Source: a virus | DNA: 50,717 nucleotides | Strand: one strand, 5' to 3' | Virus record (IMG/VR): IMGVR_UViG_3300017605_000223 | Span: 1-50,717 of that record | Part shown: positions 1-9,813 of the stretch, one piece after another | Layout of the letters: every line of letters starts with the position of its first letter | How positions within the stretch are numbered: the stretch's first letter is position 1 | The notes under the pieces: model-generated | The model's database searches: none | Told to the model about the DNA's origin: nothing | Seen by the model: only the letters and a program-made list of their open reading frames with translations | Made by a program: the position numbers and the translations under genes

Positions 1-141
1 CTAATGTTTGGTACGAGAACGAATAAAGGATAATTAACATGGCATTCACACGTGGATGGGACGATGCAGCACCTCCTGGCACTAGAAATGCCAATGAGAT
101 TGATAATGCTATTCGTGAGTTGCGAGTAGATATAAACGAAC
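1..141. repeat. Terminal direct repeat, left copy (circular assembly overlap)
   Basis: Bases 1-141 are identical to 50577-50717, so the contig closes into a circle of about 50,576 bp. The repeat cuts through two genes: the end of the gene at 50255-50602 and the start of the gene at 39-659. A length of 141 equals a commonly used assembler k-mer, so it is more likely an assembly overlap than a packaged terminal repeat. Confidence 0.95.
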
Positions 142-659
142 GTGTGGCATCTAAGTTATTTACTACGCCAATTCCTAATACTACAGTTGAAGCTGATCTT
201 GTTGTACGTCCAGAGGTTTTGGGTAATGCAACTAAGAAGTTACTGATTCATGGTGTAGCATTTCAAATAGAATCAACTGATGATGGTAACTATGGTGATG
301 ATGGTTTATCTGGATTAGGTGTGCATGAACCATTTCAGGCACCACTATTATTACCACCAGGCGTTACGATTACTAGAATTAGGTGGCTAGTTTCTTTATC
401 TGGAGCAGCACAAACTGTTACTGGTACTATCAAGAGTATGGCATTTGGTGCTGGTCACGCTGCTGCTACACTTGATACACGTAATACATCTGTGAACGGT
501 GCAGATCAGATATTGGATAGTGGTGCAATCAGTCTAGCTCTTGATGATACTCATTGCTATTTCTTAGTAATTGATTCTGGTGGTGGATTAACTGCTGTAT
601 TTACTATTCATGGTGTTGAAATTACGTATACGAATCCTGATTGCCGGAATACAATCTAA
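39..659 (+). CDS. Putative tail or virion structural protein, 206 aa
   Basis: No family was recognised with certainty. The protein opens with a short acidic/basic helix-like segment (GWDDAAPP, then NEIDNAIRELRVDINERV near residues 20-37). It then becomes rich in Gly, Thr and Asp with alternating hydrophobics, as in beta-rich tail or fibre accessory proteins. The ATG at 39 follows an AGGA ribosome site. It sits between a small tail-like gene and the nozzle gene, and its stop overlaps the next start as TAATG, which suggests translational coupling. A structural role is inferred from context only. Its first 103 bases are repeated at the end of the window. Confidence 0.75.
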   Translation: MAFTRGWDDAAPPGTRNANEIDNAIRELRVDINERVASKLFTTPIPNTTVEADLVVRPEVLGNATKKLLIHGVAFQIESTDDGNYGDDGLSGLGVHEPFQAPLLLPPGVTITRIRWLVSLSGAAQTVTGTIKSMAFGAGHAAATLDTRNTSVNGADQILDSGAISLALDDTHCYFLVIDSGGGLTAVFTIHGVEITYTNPDCRNTI

Positions 660-2317
660 TGGCACGACCACAGAGTCGCCCATTTGGCGAAATTAAGAAA
701 ATAGAACAAGGTTCTGCTGTACGTCAGATGCAGGAGCAGACGCTGGCAGAGGGACGTGTAAATCTTGGTATGATTACGTCTCTCGATCCTGCTGATATTC
801 CTCCTGGCGCATTAAGACTTTGTAAGAATGCTCGTGTGAGATTCGATAGAACCAGTAGACGACCGGGTTCTGTATTGCTAACACCAGTAAAGCCGAATAG
901 TAAAAAGGTGTTGGCAGTATACTATTTCAAGAAATCTACTGGAACAGAATACTTCTTTCGGGCCACACGCGATACGATTCATAGTCGTGCTGGTGGTGTA
1001 TGGACAAATGTTCCTGCTGCTGTAACTACGTTAACTGGTTCAGATAACGACCTCATGCAATTTGTAGCTGCATTTGATCGTGTGTTCTTTGTGAATAATG
1101 GTATCAATCCAATCCAAGAAATTGATACTACTATTCCACAATATAAGGTTCTGAACGTTAGTGAAGCTACAGTTAAAACACAGTATAGATTCTTGACAGC
1201 ATTCTACAATCGCCTTGTTGGTGCAAACTTACAAGGAAGCTCTCCTAATCCAGTACAAGTTGGTTGGAGCGCAGATGGTGTACTCACAGAATGGAATCCT
1301 GCTGTTAACGAATCGGCTGGATCAGGACCGCTTGTTGATTCACCAGGTGATTTTGCTGATTTTCTTACTGGTATTTTCGGTTTTACTAACATCATGCTTG
1401 TTCTTCGTGAACAGAGTGTTTGGATTGCAACGAAGAATCCAATTGCAACTAACCCGTTTAATTTCTACGCAGCCTTCCCAGGTGTCGGATGCGACTGTCC
1501 TTATTCGGCTGTGGTTGCTCTAAACAACCTAGTGTGGTTAGATACACGTACAAAGACTGTGTGGGCATATGCGCCAAATGGAACGCCTGAGCCAATCGGA
1601 CGAAATGTTGAGAAAGATATTCTCAGAGCTATCGACCAGAAAGATAGAGTATTCGGGAGCTATAACCCAACTGAGAATGAATACTCGATTGGCATTCCGC
1701 TTGCAGGCTCGACTGGCATTACGCGAATCTGGACTTTCAACTTTCGTACTAAAGCATGGAGCTATGACGAAATGGAGGTTGTTTCTCGGATTGCGGATAT
1801 ACCGTTTGCTAGTTCTGGACTCGCGATTGACGATTTGCCGGGCACTATAGATCAGTTGGTGGGTAATATTAATAGCTTATCACCATCTGATGTATCGGAA
1901 TACCTCCGTATGTATGGGAGGACCGATGGTGAAATCATTCTTGAGGACACTAATACTTACACTGATCCTTCTGTTTCTGGTTCTCCTGATCCTAACTCTG
2001 GCACCTATAGCTTCGAGCTCGAATCGAAAGATTTTGAGACTGAAGAAATTGACTCCTATTTCTCAAGAATCACATTCAAGCTTAGAGCATATGCTTCTGG
2101 ATCAGTACGATTGGAATATAGTAAGGACGGTAAAGCTTTTGTAGTTGCTAAGACTAAGACATTTACCGCTTCCGATATTAATAAATCTGTACTGCTTAAG
2201 TTCACGAAGGTTCTCCATTGTAGGCGTCTTACTTGGCGTATTGTTGCTACAAATGGTTCCTTCGATGTAGAAGGATTTGAGATTAAAGTATATCCATCTG
2301 GCACCTATAGGAAGTGA
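659..2317 (+). CDS. Tail nozzle / packaged-DNA stabilisation-like protein, 552 aa
   Basis: Probably forms the distal tail hub or nozzle. Near the N-terminus it carries a pattern typical of P22 gp10-like stabilisation and podovirus nozzle proteins: LDPADIPPGALRL, then CKNARV, then RRPGS. A long beta-rich body follows with repeated W and GY motifs, consistent with a propeller-like fold. The start chosen is the ATG at 659, which overlaps the upstream stop (TAATG); a TTG at 641 would add only six residues inside the previous gene. Neighbours are a tail-like protein upstream and the GNAT-like and ejection genes downstream, which fits a podovirus tail module. The family call rests on motif similarity and gene order. 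Confidence 0.7.
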   Translation: MARPQSRPFGEIKKIEQGSAVRQMQEQTLAEGRVNLGMITSLDPADIPPGALRLCKNARVRFDRTSRRPGSVLLTPVKPNSKKVLAVYYFKKSTGTEYFFRATRDTIHSRAGGVWTNVPAAVTTLTGSDNDLMQFVAAFDRVFFVNNGINPIQEIDTTIPQYKVLNVSEATVKTQYRFLTAFYNRLVGANLQGSSPNPVQVGWSADGVLTEWNPAVNESAGSGPLVDSPGDFADFLTGIFGFTNIMLVLREQSVWIATKNPIATNPFNFYAAFPGVGCDCPYSAVVALNNLVWLDTRTKTVWAYAPNGTPEPIGRNVEKDILRAIDQKDRVFGSYNPTENEYSIGIPLAGSTGITRIWTFNFRTKAWSYDEMEVVSRIADIPFASSGLAIDDLPGTIDQLVGNINSLSPSDVSEYLRMYGRTDGEIILEDTNTYTDPSVSGSPDPNSGTYSFELESKDFETEEIDSYFSRITFKLRAYASGSVRLEYSKDGKAFVVAKTKTFTASDINKSVLLKFTKVLHCRRLTWRIVATNGSFDVEGFEIKVYPSGTYRK

Positions 2318-2319
2318 AA

Positions 2320-2889
2320 ATGTCAGCGATACTCAACGAAGCACCCATCTTATCCGTTCTTTGTCATGAGCCCGAAGGTGATTTTGAGCGTAATGTTAGA
2401 TTCATGCCACTGAGTTTGGATAATCTCAAGAGCTTTTGGGATAAGTCACGTAAGTTTCCAACACTCTTTGGCGAAGAAATTAGCGGAGATTTCCGCAAGT
2501 TTATTAACCTCATCGTCAAAGACGGGCCTAACGGAATCGAAGTGAACGGATTATTTTGGGTGGTTGATGATTTCGTTGGCATGTTCTACATGACAGAAAT
2601 TGAGCCGGGGCTAGATGCACAAGTTCATTACTCATTTTTCGACAGGCGACAAAAGGGTCGCGTTGATCTTGCACGAGCTATGCTTCATCACGCATTTGAG
2701 AAGTATGGGTTTCGACGTTTCTCAGTTGAAGTACCAATGTTTGTTAGCAACATGACAACGAAGTTTATCACAGAGATAGGCTTTCGTCGTGAAGGACGTA
2801 AACGTAGTAAGGCCATATACAAAGGCCAATGGTTTGATGTTCTGTGCTATGGTCTACTACGTGAGGAGTTAGAATATGGGACTAACTAA
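2320..2889 (+). CDS. GNAT-like acetyltransferase-fold protein of the virion module, 189 aa
   Basis: The C-terminal half has the layout of a GNAT/RimJ-like domain: a helix with LARAMLHHAFEKYGFRRF, the strand FSVEVPM, the segment SNMTTKFITEIGFRREGR and a final strand WFDVLCYGLL. The usual acetyl-CoA loop (Q/RxxGxG/A) is poorly kept around QKGRVDLA, so catalysis is not assured. The ATG at 2320 is preferred to a GTG at 2314 because AGGAAG (2309-2314) lies five bases before it. It sits directly upstream of the ejection-protein genes. Podovirus genomes often carry a GNAT-like protein here, sometimes annotated as an internal virion protein, so it may be packaged in the particle. Confidence 0.65.
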   Translation: MSAILNEAPILSVLCHEPEGDFERNVRFMPLSLDNLKSFWDKSRKFPTLFGEEISGDFRKFINLIVKDGPNGIEVNGLFWVVDDFVGMFYMTEIEPGLDAQVHYSFFDRRQKGRVDLARAMLHHAFEKYGFRRFSVEVPMFVSNMTTKFITEIGFRREGRKRSKAIYKGQWFDVLCYGLLREELEYGTN

Positions 2890-3517
2890 AACCAAAACAG
2901 TAGGTGGCACTAAAGGCGGCATGGCATTATCTAATGATTTCGTGTCTGCACTTAGTGACCTACTAAACGGCGGTGGAATCGGTGCTAATCAACCTGCGGG
3001 ATCGAACGCAGTTGGTGGTGTACGTGGTGTGTATGGTGATATATTATCTGGTGGTGCCGGTAAGGTTGGTGGAGCATTAGCAGATATTTTAGGTCGTCAA
3101 CAGACTAGTGATGTTGCTAATTTGCGTTCTCGATTTGGGGCTACAGGTGGTATGTCATTTGGTACACCTGCTGCCTATGCTGAGAGTCAGTACAGATCAC
3201 AAGCAGCACCACAAATTGCAACTGCGATTGGTGGATTACAGTTACAGGCATTATCTCCATTGCTCTCAGCTTACTTGGATGTATTCAATAAGAATACTCC
3301 ACAGGCACAGACTATTCAGCAAAAGACTGGATTAGGTCAAGCAATTAGTACAGTAGGTTCTCTTGCTGGCGCAGCCGTTCCATTCTTAGCACCAGGATTA
3401 CCTAACCCGTTATCTAGTGGTGCTGGTGCTAATTTGAATAGTGAGATTAGTGGACAAGATTTAGGTGCATTAGCTAACCGCGCTCCAAAGTTTGATACAT
3501 CTGGAATTGGATACTGA
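2876..3517 (+). CDS. Putative internal virion / ejection protein, Gly- and Ala-rich, 213 aa
   Basis: A low-complexity protein rich in Gly, Ala, Ser and Leu (for example GGGIGANQPAGSNAVGGVRG and a hydrophobic LAGAAVPFLAPGL segment near residues 162-174). Such composition is typical of small ejection proteins that cross membranes. The ATG at 2876 follows GGAG by seven bases and lies 14 bp inside the GNAT-like gene. The next gene begins two bases after its stop. It is first of three consecutive ejection-type genes. The function is inferred from composition and position. Confidence 0.65.
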   Translation: MGLTKTKTVGGTKGGMALSNDFVSALSDLLNGGGIGANQPAGSNAVGGVRGVYGDILSGGAGKVGGALADILGRQQTSDVANLRSRFGATGGMSFGTPAAYAESQYRSQAAPQIATAIGGLQLQALSPLLSAYLDVFNKNTPQAQTIQQKTGLGQAISTVGSLAGAAVPFLAPGLPNPLSSGAGANLNSEISGQDLGALANRAPKFDTSGIGY

Positions 3518-3518
3518 T

Positions 3519-4997
3519 ATGACTATTCCATACATTGGTGGCGCGGATGATGTAATTAATCCTGCGGTTGGTAATATCGCCTCCGCAATTGAACAGATTG
3601 TACAGCCTTATAAGCGTACAGAGATTGCATTACGTGGTGCTATTGCTGAACATCCTGAGCTTGCACAGAAGCTTACGGATATGGAATTCATGAGTCCCGG
3701 TTCAACTGGATCATTATTTGGCCCCAATGCAGGATCATACTTCAGTAGCTTGCGGCCATCTAATGATGCTATTATCGAAAAGACAGTTACACCGTTTATC
3801 GAGAAAGCATTGAAGTCTCCTGATATTGCATCATTTGTCGGAGCATCCAGAGCTACAGAAGGTAAAGCTACACCAGGAACGATTGAAGAAGATAAATACA
3901 AAGGACGTATTGCAAAGGCAACTGCTGAAGCTGTAGAAGCTTCACCGGATTTAATGGGTGCTGCAACTGTACGCAAGGCAACTGGTTTGCCAGTGGGTAC
4001 ATATGCAGAACAACAGGTTAAAGCAAATACGGCTGCAACGGCTGCAAAGATTATTGCAACCGAGAAACCAGATATTTTAATTACCAAACTTCTAAAGGGT
4101 GTAACTGGTGAAGAAGGTGGATATACACCTGGAGAGCTTAACGCGATTTTCTCGCAGCCAATGGGTAAGGCACTAGATTTTCAGTTACGTGCCAAACTCG
4201 CTGATGAAGCTAATGCTACGAGAGAAGGTATTGCTAAGATGAAGATTGGTCAGGATGATGCAAAGAGAGAAGATGCAATCCGCAAACTCTTAGTTTATAA
4301 CGCATTACTTGAGTCACGTACAACTGGATATTCGACTCCTGCCGCATTCCTAGCTTTGAATTTGGGGCCTGATAATCCATTGGTACAGGAGTTTGGTGGA
4401 GTTACACCAGATCAATTAGTACAGGCACAACTAGCACGTGGAACGACACAGAGACAATTTAATGAGAAGGGTTCCATTGCTGCCATTGGTGGTATTAGAT
4501 CGCTAATGGGACTATTTCTCAAAGCTAAAGCAAATGACGCAGATTCAAATGAATTAGCTGGTATTGTTTCTGCGATGCAGGCTGCTGGTAATCCATACGG
4601 AATCAATGTGTTATATGATGAGAAGAATGGTTTACGTGCATTAAATCCAGATGGTACAATTATTAAACCTGAGAATACAGTTACGAGTGTTGGTCCAGGT
4701 TCAGGTACACGTACAGCTACACCAAATACTCCACCTTCACCTACAAAGGTTGGTGGTGGTGGCGCTGCTGGTGCTGGATCACGTACATCTGTATCTGTAT
4801 CTGGACCACCGAAGTCATTATCAGATGCAGCTACAACTGCATTAGGTATCTTAGATCAAATGCAAGCTGGACAAGATCCACGTTCTCGTGCGGCAGCGAA
4901 GCGTAAATTCTCTGACGATTTAAGAGAACGCGCTGGTAAATCTAGGGCTGCAAAAGCTGTGTACGATGAATTAAAAGCTAAGGGACTTGTCGAATGA
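3519..4997 (+). CDS. Putative internal virion / ejection protein, 492 aa
   Basis: No catalytic motif was seen. The protein is mostly helical by composition, rich in Ala, Lys, Glu and Thr. A Gly/Thr/Pro-rich linker lies near residues 390-430 (PGSGTRTATPNTPPSPTK), followed by a basic helical tail. The ATG at 3519 is chosen because an earlier TTG (3492) lies inside the upstream gene. Its stop overlaps the start of the giant downstream gene as ATGA, so the two are probably co-translated. It is likely the middle-sized member of a three-protein ejectosome set, by analogy with podovirus gene order. Confidence 0.65.
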   Translation: MTIPYIGGADDVINPAVGNIASAIEQIVQPYKRTEIALRGAIAEHPELAQKLTDMEFMSPGSTGSLFGPNAGSYFSSLRPSNDAIIEKTVTPFIEKALKSPDIASFVGASRATEGKATPGTIEEDKYKGRIAKATAEAVEASPDLMGAATVRKATGLPVGTYAEQQVKANTAATAAKIIATEKPDILITKLLKGVTGEEGGYTPGELNAIFSQPMGKALDFQLRAKLADEANATREGIAKMKIGQDDAKREDAIRKLLVYNALLESRTTGYSTPAAFLALNLGPDNPLVQEFGGVTPDQLVQAQLARGTTQRQFNEKGSIAAIGGIRSLMGLFLKAKANDADSNELAGIVSAMQAAGNPYGINVLYDEKNGLRALNPDGTIIKPENTVTSVGPGSGTRTATPNTPPSPTKVGGGGAAGAGSRTSVSVSGPPKSLSDAATTALGILDQMQAGQDPRSRAAAKRKFSDDLRERAGKSRAAKAVYDELKAKGLVE

Positions 4998-7900
4998 CAA
5001 TACCGCTATCTCAATTATTTCCTGATGATACGGCTGAGGCTGCGCCACCAAAAGATACATCACCGTTAGGTAATTTGTTTCCTGACGATAGTGAAACTGC
5101 AACTACGGCTACTGTAGAACCTCCGGTTAAAGCTAGTTTAGTACAACGTGTAAAAACTATTGGACAGAATTGGGCAGGATACTGGTTAGGTTCTGACCAA
5201 GATCGTGCAAAGGTGTTTGCTGATAATGGATATACTGGCCCAGGTACAGCTACGATCTTAGAAGATAAGGCAAAGAATTTCTTTAGTGGTGTTGGGATGT
5301 TTGCTGAATCGGTGGGTCAGAATCCAATGACAGCTATTGGTGGTGTATTAACTGGTGCGAAGAATATTGTAAAAGAACAAGTTAAAGGATTCAAGGACGA
5401 TCCAGGTAGAGCATTTGATGGATTACTACAAAGCTTTGTTGTTGATCCAGCTATAGATGCTATGACCACAGTATCTGGTATCAAGTTGGATGATCCATCT
5501 GGAATGCGTGCTGCGAATCCTGAGGAACGTGCACAAGCTACTGTTAATACAATCGCAAATGGTGTCGCATTTGCTGTAGCTAAGGGTACAGGTGCTGGTG
5601 TAGAAGCATTAATGTTACGGGGCCAACGTGCAGCATTAGCTGGCGCTACTAGTGAAGCTGCATTAGTTGGTGCCGAAGCATTACCACAAGGTGTACCTAC
5701 AGCTATTGCTACACAAGGATTACGTCAAGCAGAAGCTACTGCTAGTGATTTATTTGTACGTAGTCCATTTGCTCGTAGTGCACTATCAAATGTATCCAGT
5801 GGTACAGGTGCAGGTTTAGCATATGGTACTATTCAGGGTGCAGGTAGTCCAGATCAAGCATCACAGATGTTAGCATCAGCATTCATGTTTGCAGGTATTG
5901 GTGCTGCTGCAACTATGCTTGGTTCAGGTGTTGGTGTAGCAACTAGAGCAACAAATCAACCGTTGGAGATGGCAAAGTTAGCTGGACAGTTAGCTAACTA
6001 TAGACAATTCAAGGCTACGGCTGCTGATCTATTACCTGATGTTGTGAATCGTGTGGATGTATTAGCAAGCTCAGAGACACTTAATCAAGCAATCGCTAAA
6101 GTTACAAAGCCAGAAGAATCTAATGTACTACGTGGAGTCTCTGATGAAGAATTAGCAAAGATTAAGGCTGATAATCCACATCTTGATATTAAGGTTCGCA
6201 AAGTTGATAATGTGAATGATGTATTGCTACGTGGCAATGCAGCTAGTGTAGAATCTGCTAATGGGTTTGAAACACATGGTTTCATTGTAGATCAGATTGT
6301 AGATCATGGTGGCAACGATGTTCGCATTAAAGACTTTGATGGACAGAACGCTATCGTAGAAACGATGGGTGAGGCGGGCAAGAGATACAAAGTTGATATT
6401 AATGATCTAACTGACGTGAATCACAAGGAAGCTTTTACTAAGGCCACACGTGAAGTTGTTGTTAATAGACTGTATGATGATTTCAAGAAGGTTGTTCTTG
6501 GACAGAAAGAATCTACAACTGTTGCACACAAGTTAACTCCAGAAGAAACTACACGATTACAGGATCTTGAAACCAAGTACGGTACACCAATTGGTAAGGA
6601 TGAAGGTACAGGCCGTGATATCTATAGACCATATGAAGGTGATGAAGGTAAGGAATTAGTACAGTTACGTGCTAAGAAAGAACCAATTCCTAATCTTCCT
6701 CCCGGTACGTATACTGAATTAGATCGTGCTAGAAACAAAGTAGCAGAGCTTGAACAATTTGCTAAGGGTGAAAGATTCCTCGGTAATGCTAATTACGAAT
6801 TAGATTTCTGGAAGAAGTACGCTCTAGATTTAGAAACTGGTAGAGCAGATAACTTCGTGATTAGAAAGAGTAAGTCTAGTGTTGCTGATGTTGGCGACAT
6901 ACTTGAAAACGGAAAGAGTTTCGATCAGAGTGTAGAAGATTTTGCTAACGATCACGGATTAGGTGGTGAGAAGGAAGGATTAAAGCAAGCATTCGCTAAG
7001 AGATTTGCACAAGAGCTTACTGCTAATATGGATGCTCCTGAGTCTGGAGTTTACAAGCAAGCTATCATGGAGTATGGTAGAGATTTAGATAAGGCAGCAT
7101 TGGATAAGCGTATCACACTACATAGAGCTATTGATGTTGCCGGTCGTGCTGGATTGTATCTTGAACATGCTGAGAGTGGTGAAGTTATCATTCGTGATGT
7201 GAATACGAATAAAAAGGTGGCTCAAGTTTCTGGTCTTGAAGCTGCAAAGAACTTTATTACGAAAGCTGGTTCTGAAAAGGGAATTGAATTCGATGGCGGT
7301 GATTCAAGTGGGCCAATTCCTCCATATGTAATCGGTGGAGATATTGCTACACCACGTGGACCACTTCCACCTAATCAACTACCATATGATCCAGGTGTTG
7401 TTGGGAGATTTGAACAGTTACTTGCTAGAGTAGTTACGACTGGTAAAGTTTTTGCTACTAACAATAAACTGTTCTTAGACCACGATCTTGCTTATCAAGG
7501 TAAGACAAGTTTCTTCAATAATGTCTTTAGAGTTGTGCAAGAAGGATACGATAGATTCACTTTCAATATGCGTAAAGCTGAACCGCGCCTTATTAAGATT
7601 CAGAATATGGCACGGACACTTGGCGCAGAACGTCGCGTCCAAATTGGTGAAGCGATAGAAGCAATGAGTCCAGATGAAGTTATCAATTTGTATTTCAGAG
7701 ATAGACAACTCAGTGGTACTGAGGTTGAGTTAGGTGATTGGTTATCAGCTAACAAAGTTGATCTAAAGGATGTATACGATTTCCGTGCTGCACGTAGAGA
7801 AGCTACAGAAGGTATGTCTAAAGGTTCTGTCGAATATGAGAACGAAATTCTAAGATTAAAATTGGATGCGGGCCTACATGAGAATCCAATTCTTACAGAA

Positions 7901-9655
7901 GCTATTGATCGTGTGGATAATCTTAAGGGCGATAAAGGTGCTGCTTTACGACTAGCCAGATCAAGGATGGCGCGTGATGGACAAGGCGAATTATCACGCA
8001 ATGAATACATGGAAGATAAGAAGTTTGGTCCACAAGAGAAAGCATTACTAAAGGAATTGGAGAATACGTTTAACGATTTCGCAGATCAGTTTAACATTCC
8101 AAGCTATCGTAGGCTTGGGCATTACATGACGCATATCAAGTTATATGAGGAAGGATTATTTGTTCCCTCAACTGTACGCGAATTCTCATCTGGATTCGGA
8201 GATGTTAACACAGATTTCTATGCGCGGATGGCACGCACAGGTGAGATTGATCTTTACGAAAGAGACCCCGTTGTCGCTCTTGTTCGGTATACTAGAGCTG
8301 GTCTTAAAGCTGACCATCTTATGCCTGCTCTTGATGCAGCTATTAGGTCGGCAGAAACGATGCTCAAGGATTTACCGAATGATGGACGCAAAGTAAATGT
8401 TCAAAATAGTCTAGTAAGATTCTTTAACGATGTGCGTAATGTAACACCGAAGTTTGATCGTGTTATCAATGAGACTCTAGATGCTGTACTAAACAAACGT
8501 TTACATCTGAATATTGATGCGAAGAAGATTGCCAATGCAATTGGTTTGGTTGGTGAAACTGCTGCACAAGGAGCCAAGCCATTAGCAGGTGTACGAGATT
8601 TCGTTACGAATGTTATGGTAATGTTTACTGAACACGGATTGGATAAAACAAGGAAATTCCTTCAGTACGGATTGCTGGGAACAGAGGTGCGAGGTATACG
8701 CCAGAATACACATTCACTAGTAGAAAGTGGAGTAGTGCCTGAGCGTAGCGCCTTGATATTGGAAAATCCTGCGGAACGTGGAGCTTCACTCGACCCATCG
8801 GCAGTTGTGCGTGGGGCAAATCGCATTGCAGAAGTAGGACTGGATATTTCTTTACAGCCTGCGGCATATAGATTCGCTCATACTGGTGTATATCTTACAT
8901 TTCTAAAAGATTCGGATGCTGCTCTTTCCAAGCTTGGTAGGAAACAGTTGACCAAGACTCAAGCTTATCGGGAAGCGGGCCTGAATAAGTTTGAATTACC
9001 AATTCGACAAGGATATGACCAACTGGTAAGTGCTGGAAAATTTGATGAAGCGTCGGTTTATCTAGCAAAAATCGCTCAAGAACAAGTAGTTGGGAAGTTT
9101 GGTCAGTCGAATGGTCTACACTATTCTGGAAACCTGGCCGGTAGGATATTTGGACAATTCGGTACATGGTCTGCATTTCAGGCCCGCAACATTGGCAGAC
9201 AAATTACTACAGGTACTCTAGCAGAGCGAGCAGCTAAAATCGCACGCGCTGGTATAGCTACCTATGCACTGTCAAAAGCGGCAGATGAAACTGGTTTGGA
9301 TCTTGGAAACTGGTATGTATTTCCAGGGTCGAATTTCTTTGACGATAATGCGCCGCTACTTCCAGTAGCATCGAATCTTGGAGGTCCCCTTGTAGAATCC
9401 TCGCGCACAGTTTGGGATGCGCTAACAGGACGGGGGATGCGTAAGACAGAAGCGATGCGGAAATTAAAACAGACTCTGCCAATTGATCCACGTACTGGTG
9501 AGTGGCAGGGACCACATCTTTATCTGCCTTTCTCTTACCAGATTGATGCAATGATAAATGCATTTCATTCCCTCAAGGCTAATAAGTTGAGACAGGCTAC
9601 ATTTGAGGCTGGCGGTGGTCGCCCACCACGCCCGAAACCGGGACAAGGATATTAA
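4994..9655 (+). CDS. Giant ejection / internal virion protein, 1553 aa
   Basis: The largest protein of the genome and last gene of the rightward arm. Two near-identical short motifs open it, LSQLFPDD (residues 5-12) and LGNLFPDD (residues 25-32). Ala/Gly-rich, membrane-compatible stretches follow at about 150-330, then long charged helical regions. A C-terminal block (about 1300-1500) is rich in aromatic residues. No lysozyme or transglycosylase signature was recognised. Length, position after two smaller ejection-type genes and composition match the large internal virion protein of podoviruses, which is ejected and helps bridge the cell envelope. A tape-measure role is less likely because no long-tail genes are present. 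Confidence 0.65.
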   Translation: MTIPLSQLFPDDTAEAAPPKDTSPLGNLFPDDSETATTATVEPPVKASLVQRVKTIGQNWAGYWLGSDQDRAKVFADNGYTGPGTATILEDKAKNFFSGVGMFAESVGQNPMTAIGGVLTGAKNIVKEQVKGFKDDPGRAFDGLLQSFVVDPAIDAMTTVSGIKLDDPSGMRAANPEERAQATVNTIANGVAFAVAKGTGAGVEALMLRGQRAALAGATSEAALVGAEALPQGVPTAIATQGLRQAEATASDLFVRSPFARSALSNVSSGTGAGLAYGTIQGAGSPDQASQMLASAFMFAGIGAAATMLGSGVGVATRATNQPLEMAKLAGQLANYRQFKATAADLLPDVVNRVDVLASSETLNQAIAKVTKPEESNVLRGVSDEELAKIKADNPHLDIKVRKVDNVNDVLLRGNAASVESANGFETHGFIVDQIVDHGGNDVRIKDFDGQNAIVETMGEAGKRYKVDINDLTDVNHKEAFTKATREVVVNRLYDDFKKVVLGQKESTTVAHKLTPEETTRLQDLETKYGTPIGKDEGTGRDIYRPYEGDEGKELVQLRAKKEPIPNLPPGTYTELDRARNKVAELEQFAKGERFLGNANYELDFWKKYALDLETGRADNFVIRKSKSSVADVGDILENGKSFDQSVEDFANDHGLGGEKEGLKQAFAKRFAQELTANMDAPESGVYKQAIMEYGRDLDKAALDKRITLHRAIDVAGRAGLYLEHAESGEVIIRDVNTNKKVAQVSGLEAAKNFITKAGSEKGIEFDGGDSSGPIPPYVIGGDIATPRGPLPPNQLPYDPGVVGRFEQLLARVVTTGKVFATNNKLFLDHDLAYQGKTSFFNNVFRVVQEGYDRFTFNMRKAEPRLIKIQNMARTLGAERRVQIGEAIEAMSPDEVINLYFRDRQLSGTEVELGDWLSANKVDLKDVYDFRAARREATEGMSKGSVEYENEILRLKLDAGLHENPILTEAIDRVDNLKGDKGAALRLARSRMARDGQGELSRNEYMEDKKFGPQEKALLKELENTFNDFADQFNIPSYRRLGHYMTHIKLYEEGLFVPSTVREFSSGFGDVNTDFYARMARTGEIDLYERDPVVALVRYTRAGLKADHLMPALDAAIRSAETMLKDLPNDGRKVNVQNSLVRFFNDVRNVTPKFDRVINETLDAVLNKRLHLNIDAKKIANAIGLVGETAAQGAKPLAGVRDFVTNVMVMFTEHGLDKTRKFLQYGLLGTEVRGIRQNTHSLVESGVVPERSALILENPAERGASLDPSAVVRGANRIAEVGLDISLQPAAYRFAHTGVYLTFLKDSDAALSKLGRKQLTKTQAYREAGLNKFELPIRQGYDQLVSAGKFDEASVYLAKIAQEQVVGKFGQSNGLHYSGNLAGRIFGQFGTWSAFQARNIGRQITTGTLAERAAKIARAGIATYALSKAADETGLDLGNWYVFPGSNFFDDNAPLLPVASNLGGPLVESSRTVWDALTGRGMRKTEAMRKLKQTLPIDPRTGEWQGPHLYLPFSYQIDAMINAFHSLKANKLRQATFEAGGGRPPRPKPGQGY

Positions 9656-9813
9656 GTACCCCAAGGTGTATTTACACGTTCAACCGTCCATGCTAAACCT
9701 GGGTATCTATCACTCATGATACCTATTGCTTGTTCCTTGGCTTGATTGGTGTCTGTAGCATTTACTGGTACAGCTATACGTGCTACAACGATAACCACAG
9801 TTTGTTCTGGCAT
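9652..9813 (-). CDS. Small hypothetical protein, 53 aa
   Basis: An intact reading frame from ATG at 9813 to TAA at 9652, starting MPEQTVVIVVARIAVPVNAT and ending NTPWGT. Its start overlaps the stop of the upstream ATPase gene as TAATG, the junction style used throughout this operon, which is the main reason to accept it. Its stop overlaps that of the convergent 1553-aa gene. Composition suggests a small alpha/beta protein. No function is recognised. Confidence 0.7.
   Translation of the reverse strand: MPEQTVVIVVARIAVPVNATDTNQAKEQAIGIMSDRYPGLAWTVERVNTPWGT

Noticed and set aside
1-141. A packaged 141-bp terminal repeat
   Set aside because: The length equals a common assembler k-mer and the repeat cuts through coding sequence, so an assembly overlap is the simpler reading.
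1204-9664. Many minus-strand frames of 60-136 aa within the rightward tail genes
   Set aside because: They lie opposite long conserved genes, have no ordered ribosome sites and look like codon-bias shadows.
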